Positions 14,626 through 17,613 of a DNA stretch of 17,613 nt are shown here, in pieces. The notes below the pieces were generated by a model. It saw only the letters and a list, made by a program, of their open reading frames with translations, made no database searches and had not been told where the DNA came from. The stretch is from positions 1 through 17,613 of the forward strand of contig JAOUQB010000015.1 in the NCBI GenBank assembly GCA_029879555.1, given 5' to 3'. Positions within the stretch are counted from its first letter, which is position 1; each line of letters opens with the position of its first letter. Source of the DNA: Nitrospirota bacterium (GTDB taxonomy: Bacteria; Nitrospirota; Nitrospiria; Nitrospirales; UBA8639). Position numbers and translations under genes: made by a program.

Positions 14626-14859
14626 GGGAGATGGGTATTTTCATGAAGGTTGGCATTTTACCAATCGTCCCATGGGCCCACAATATCACGCCGATGTTTC
14701 CATAGATGGGACTAGACAGAAGGTTGGTGCCAGTGCCAAGCTTGAGGGACGATGCGATCACCTGCTGCACTCGCACCAGGCCGCGGAGGCAACATCGACC
14801 ACCCAACTATTACCAGCAGCACATGTCAGGTAACAACAATACAGCAGAGAGGCAACATC
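14626..14859. other. Intergenic region between priA and the membrane micro-ORF
   Basis: Divergent upstream region of 234 bp. It contains CCCATGGGCCCA and a 7-bp inverted repeat GTCCCAT (14667-14673) / ATGGGAC (14706-14712). No convincing -35/-10 pair or sigma-54 site was found for either gene. Short open frames here look random. Confidence 0.4.
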
Positions 14860-14955
14860 ATGGGAGGATTGGAAATACTAGGATTTCTAGCCATTGCCAT
14901 TGGGGTCATTGGCTTGATCGTCTTACTGAAAAGCCGCAAGAAATCAGGTGACTAA
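14860..14955 (+). CDS. Single-span membrane micro-protein of 31 aa
   Basis: ATG at 14860 is preceded by AGAGG with 7 nt spacing, a reasonable ribosome binding site. The product starts MGGLEILGF, has one hydrophobic helix (LAIAIGVIGLIVLLK) and ends with the basic tail KSRKKSGD, so an N-out/C-in single-pass topology is expected. A longer in-frame start at 14752 gives an unlikely Arg/Pro/Thr-rich extension and was not chosen. The ORF lies alone between the divergent priA start and the 3' end of the response regulator, which ends 27 nt further on. No family is recognised. Confidence 0.5.
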   Translation: MGGLEILGFLAIAIGVIGLIVLLKSRKKSGD

Positions 14956-14982
14956 TATCGACACTTCCGCCACTTGGTCGCA

Positions 14983-16371
14983 TTACGGGTCCGATTGTTT
15001 TTTGAGACGACGATCCAGGGAAAATCGCGTAATCCCCAAATGTTTGGCAGCCAGACTTTTATTAAAATCAGAGACGCGCATCACTTCCTCAATGAGCGTC
15101 TGCTCAATATCCCCCAGCGTGTGTTCCCCGAGCCGCATTTCAATGCGAACCATGGGCTGATCCCCCTGCGTGATGACATTCACCGCAGCATGGGCCATTT
15201 CTTGAACTTCACGCGGCAAATCCCCACTCGTCAACATCTGGCCCCGGCAAAAGATCACCGCCCGCTCAATAATATTTTGTAATTCCCGAATATTCCCTGG
15301 GTACGAATACCGTTCTAAAAGTTTCCTGGCGTCAGGATCAATGGCCGTCACATCTTTCCCTAAATCTTTGCTGTGTCGAGCCAATGTTTGCAGGCTTAGG
15401 GGAAGAATATCTTCGACCCGCTTTCGTAAGGGTGGAAGATCAAGTGACACGACGTTCAATCGAAAAAAAAGATCCTCGCGAAAGGTGCCATGTTCGACAT
15501 CCTTGCGAAGATCACGATTCGTGGCCGCAATGAGCCGAAAATCAACATCAATATCCTGCCGTCCTCCCAGACGCTTAAACGATCGCTCCTGAAGAACGCG
15601 AAGCAGCTTCGCTTGCATCGTCGGGTTGAGATCCCCAATTTCATCCAAAAACAGTGTGCCACCTTCGGCCTGTTCACAGAGCCCAGGCTTTCGTTGATGA
15701 GCCCCGGTAAACGCCCCGCGTTCATACCCAAACAATTCGCTTTCAAATAACTCTTGAGGAATAGCCGTACAGTTCACTCCCACGAATGGGCCCTGAGCCC
15801 GGGGACCATTATGGTGGAGCACCCGTGCCACAAACTCTTTGCCGGTTCCCGTTTCCCCAAAGAGCAGCACCGTGGTTTTCAGATTTTGCGCCATTTCCTG
15901 AATTTGCCCGACTAACTCCTTCATGCTTGGGCTATGGGAGACCAAGTTCTGAAGGGAATACCGACCCGGTCGATCTTGGGTTTCAAAATCGATGCGACGA
16001 CGCAGGGTTAAGTATTCCAACGCTCGTTCAATCACTGGTTCGACACCCGACAGATCGACGCTTTTAATGAGAAAATCATACGCACCCAACCGCATGGCCT
16101 CGACCGCCTCTTCTACCGTGCCATAGGCCGTCAGGAGAATGACCATGGCCTGTTGAGATTTGGCCCGAATGTGCTTGAGCGTCTCCAGTCCACTTAATCC
16201 CGCCATTTTTAAGTCCAACAAAATGAGATCAGGGACATCATGGTCCAGGGCTTCCAACAAGGCTTCCCCTGAATCAAAGCTTCGAACTTCATGGTGACGT
16301 TTCACGAGCCGTCGGGTAATGGCTTGACGTACCACATCATCGTCATCTGTCACAAAAATATTCGCACGCAT
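14983..16371 (-). CDS. Sigma-54-dependent response regulator, NtrC family
   Basis: Cytoplasmic transcription activator of 462 aa with three domains. The receiver (about 4-118) has the acidic cluster at 9-12, phospho-acceptor Asp53 in LLDLKMAGLSG, Thr81 in LLTAYG and Lys103; the residue after Lys is Ser instead of the usual Pro. The AAA+ domain (about 143-375) has Walker A GETGTGKE (172-179), the sigma-54 contact loop GAFTGA (219-224), Walker B FLDEIG (241-246) and the FREDLFFRLNV region (297-307) with the arginine finger. A Fis-type helix-turn-helix lies at about 423-458 (SLAAKHLGITRFSLDRRL). The gene starts 3 nt after the kinase stop, so they form a two-component operon. Target genes cannot be read from the sequence. 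Confidence 0.95.
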   Translation of the reverse strand: MRANIFVTDDDDVVRQAITRRLVKRHHEVRSFDSGEALLEALDHDVPDLILLDLKMAGLSGLETLKHIRAKSQQAMVILLTAYGTVEEAVEAMRLGAYDFLIKSVDLSGVEPVIERALEYLTLRRRIDFETQDRPGRYSLQNLVSHSPSMKELVGQIQEMAQNLKTTVLLFGETGTGKEFVARVLHHNGPRAQGPFVGVNCTAIPQELFESELFGYERGAFTGAHQRKPGLCEQAEGGTLFLDEIGDLNPTMQAKLLRVLQERSFKRLGGRQDIDVDFRLIAATNRDLRKDVEHGTFREDLFFRLNVVSLDLPPLRKRVEDILPLSLQTLARHSKDLGKDVTAIDPDARKLLERYSYPGNIRELQNIIERAVIFCRGQMLTSGDLPREVQEMAHAAVNVITQGDQPMVRIEMRLGEHTLGDIEQTLIEEVMRVSDFNKSLAAKHLGITRFSLDRRLKKQSDP

Positions 16372-16374
16372 TCG

Positions 16375-17613
16375 TTACACCGTTGAGAGTTGAGGTTGGC
16401 ACACGCAGGGAAGCCACCAGGTCATGGCCGTCCCACGTTCTGGCTGACTCTCCACATGGATCTCCCCTCCGTGAGATTCGATGATATTTCGACAGATCGC
16501 CAGGCCCAGTCCTGTTCCACGATGCTTGCCGGTGGTAAAAAATGGCTCAAAAATTCGAGGAAGAGCACTCGGACTGATCCCTTTCCCATTATCACTAACA
16601 GTGACGCACATCCCCAGCACACGTTCATGAGTTTTTTTGTCAACGGAAATCCGAAGGGAACCTCGCAACGACATGGCCTCAACAGCATTTTGGATCATAT
16701 TGAGCACCACTTGCTTCAACTGATCTCGATCGGCTTGTATTGGGTCAAGGTTGGGTACCGGGTTGAATTCGACCTGGATCTCCTTTTGCCTCATCGGTTC
16801 GGCCAAGACCTGTAACGACTCCCGGATTAATTCTTCCAATGGAAACATGACGGGAAGCAAATCTCGCGGACGCGCATAATCCACAATTTGATTGACAATG
16901 CGGTCCAAACGACGGGTTTCTTTCAAGATGGTGTGCAAATCATCTCGCCGAGTATCCCCTTCGTCAAAATCCTCGAGCAGTAAGGAGGCCGTCGACCCAA
17001 TCCCGACCAAGGGATTCCGAATCTCATGGGCTATCCCTGCCGCCACTTGACCTAGCGTGGCCAAGCGCTCGGATCGGCTGAGTTGCGCTCGCATTTGTTC
17101 TAAGGCTGTAATGTCCACATTAAAGCCTTGATACACAATGGTCTGACCTGATTCATCTTTAATCGGAACCGCACGACTTAATACTCGCCTGACGGCTCCA
17201 TCCTGGTGCAGGAATCGAAAGACCCGCTCGAACGCCTCACTGTGAGACTGGGCATTGCGAAAAACTTCGCGAACGTCATCACGGTCTTCAGGATGAATGG
17301 CCTCCCACATCTGCTCAGGATCCACGCCCGCTTCAGAATCTCGCCCCGCGAGAATCCAGTTTTGCCGGTTGCTAAAAATCACACGATTCTGCTCTACCGT
17401 AAAAATGCCGATGGGGGCATGATCCACAATACCGCGGTATTTCGCTTCCGACGAGGTGATTTCTTGATTCAGGTTCCGTAGCTCCTGCTCGGACTGCTGA
17501 ATCTGCTCTATATGCTCCTGAATCTGCGTGCCCATCGTATTCATGACCCGAGTCAAATTCCCAATTTCATCGTGTCGCTCCAGAACCGGGACCATCGGCA
17601 TGCGTCCACCGGA
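16375..17613 (-). CDS. PAS-containing sensor histidine kinase (5' end outside window)
   Basis: Partial NtrB/AtoS-like kinase; the frame runs off the right edge, and the internal ATG at 17601 is unlikely to be the start because the residues around it (VPVLERHDEIGNLTRVMNTM) are the C-terminal half of a HAMP domain. Counting from that Met, a coiled coil covers about 25-50 and a PAS domain with PAC-like end about 52-168 (KYRGIVDHAPIGIFTVEQNR to YQGFNVDITALEQ). HisKA follows with phospho-acceptor His192 in AAGIAHEIRNPLVG. The HATPase domain has N box NMIQNAVEAM (301-310), G1 DNGKGI (337-342), F box FEPFF (351-355) and G2 GTGLGLAI (362-369). A membrane-bound sensor part is therefore expected upstream. 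Its partner is the adjacent sigma-54-dependent regulator. Confidence 0.95.
   Translation of the reverse strand, partial: SGGRMPMVPVLERHDEIGNLTRVMNTMGTQIQEHIEQIQQSEQELRNLNQEITSSEAKYRGIVDHAPIGIFTVEQNRVIFSNRQNWILAGRDSEAGVDPEQMWEAIHPEDRDDVREVFRNAQSHSEAFERVFRFLHQDGAVRRVLSRAVPIKDESGQTIVYQGFNVDITALEQMRAQLSRSERLATLGQVAAGIAHEIRNPLVGIGSTASLLLEDFDEGDTRRDDLHTILKETRRLDRIVNQIVDYARPRDLLPVMFPLEELIRESLQVLAEPMRQKEIQVEFNPVPNLDPIQADRDQLKQVVLNMIQNAVEAMSLRGSLRISVDKKTHERVLGMCVTVSDNGKGISPSALPRIFEPFFTTGKHRGTGLGLAICRNIIESHGGEIHVESQPERGTAMTWWLPCVCQPQLSTV

Noticed and set aside
14667..14712. Inverted repeat GTCCCAT / ATGGGAC upstream of priA
   Set aside because: Seven base pairs across a 32 nt loop is within chance expectation; no further support.
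14624..14833. Plus-strand frame of 69 codons before the 31 aa micro-ORF
   Set aside because: No ribosome binding site, no recognisable features, and composition looks non-coding.
1..17613. CRISPR arrays, tRNA/rRNA genes, insertion sequences
   Set aside because: No regularly spaced repeats, cloverleaf-like segments, transposase motifs or terminal inverted repeats with target duplications were seen by reading.

Overview
The window looks like chromosomal DNA of a chemolithoautotrophic bacterium of the Nitrospirota, most likely a Nitrospira. This is an inference from gene content (a DabA plus Mrp-type locus, a SulP transporter, NtrC-type regulation, an unusual PriA) and moderate GC content. No rRNA or other phylogenetic marker is present.

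Region 1 (1-6861, minus strand) is one tightly packed operon. Transcription starts with dabA (DUF2309, Zn-dependent inorganic-carbon uptake subunit) and continues through mrpE, mrpF, mrpG, an MbhD/MbhE-type subunit equivalent to the C-terminal part of MrpA, mrpB, mrpC and mrpD. The mrpD gene runs off the left edge. Neighbouring genes overlap by 4-8 nt or are separated by 1-6 nt, so translational coupling is likely. The layout suggests a cation-coupled membrane module wired to a DabA bicarbonate/CO2-trapping subunit.

Region 2 (6862-9089) carries a plus-strand frame with a clear DUF2294 (YbcI/MpsC-type) domain but no convincing start codon, head-to-head with dabA. It is followed by a convergent SulP-family anion transporter with a C-terminal STAS domain, plausibly a bicarbonate or sulfate transporter. 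Regions 1 and 2 together look like an inorganic-carbon acquisition locus.

Region 3 (9090-9950) is about 860 bp without a normal-size gene. It holds a strong imperfect hairpin, a small frame interrupted by one amber codon, a 23-24 aa membrane micro-ORF on the minus strand with a strong ribosome binding site and a sigma-54-like -24/-12 element, an AT-rich tract, and two tandem short hairpins.

Region 4 (9951-12273, plus strand) encodes a DUF6573-like hypothetical protein, a right-handed beta-helix protein without a signal peptide, and a small basic-tailed membrane protein.

Region 5 (12292-14625, minus strand) is a PriA homologue that keeps all eight zinc-binding cysteines but has lost the recognisable helicase/ATPase motifs.

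Region 6 (14860-17613) has a 31 aa single-span membrane protein on the plus strand. It is convergent with a two-component pair on the minus strand: a PAS-containing histidine kinase (5' end outside the window) followed by a sigma-54-dependent NtrC-type response regulator. No tRNA, rRNA, CRISPR array or transposase was seen.
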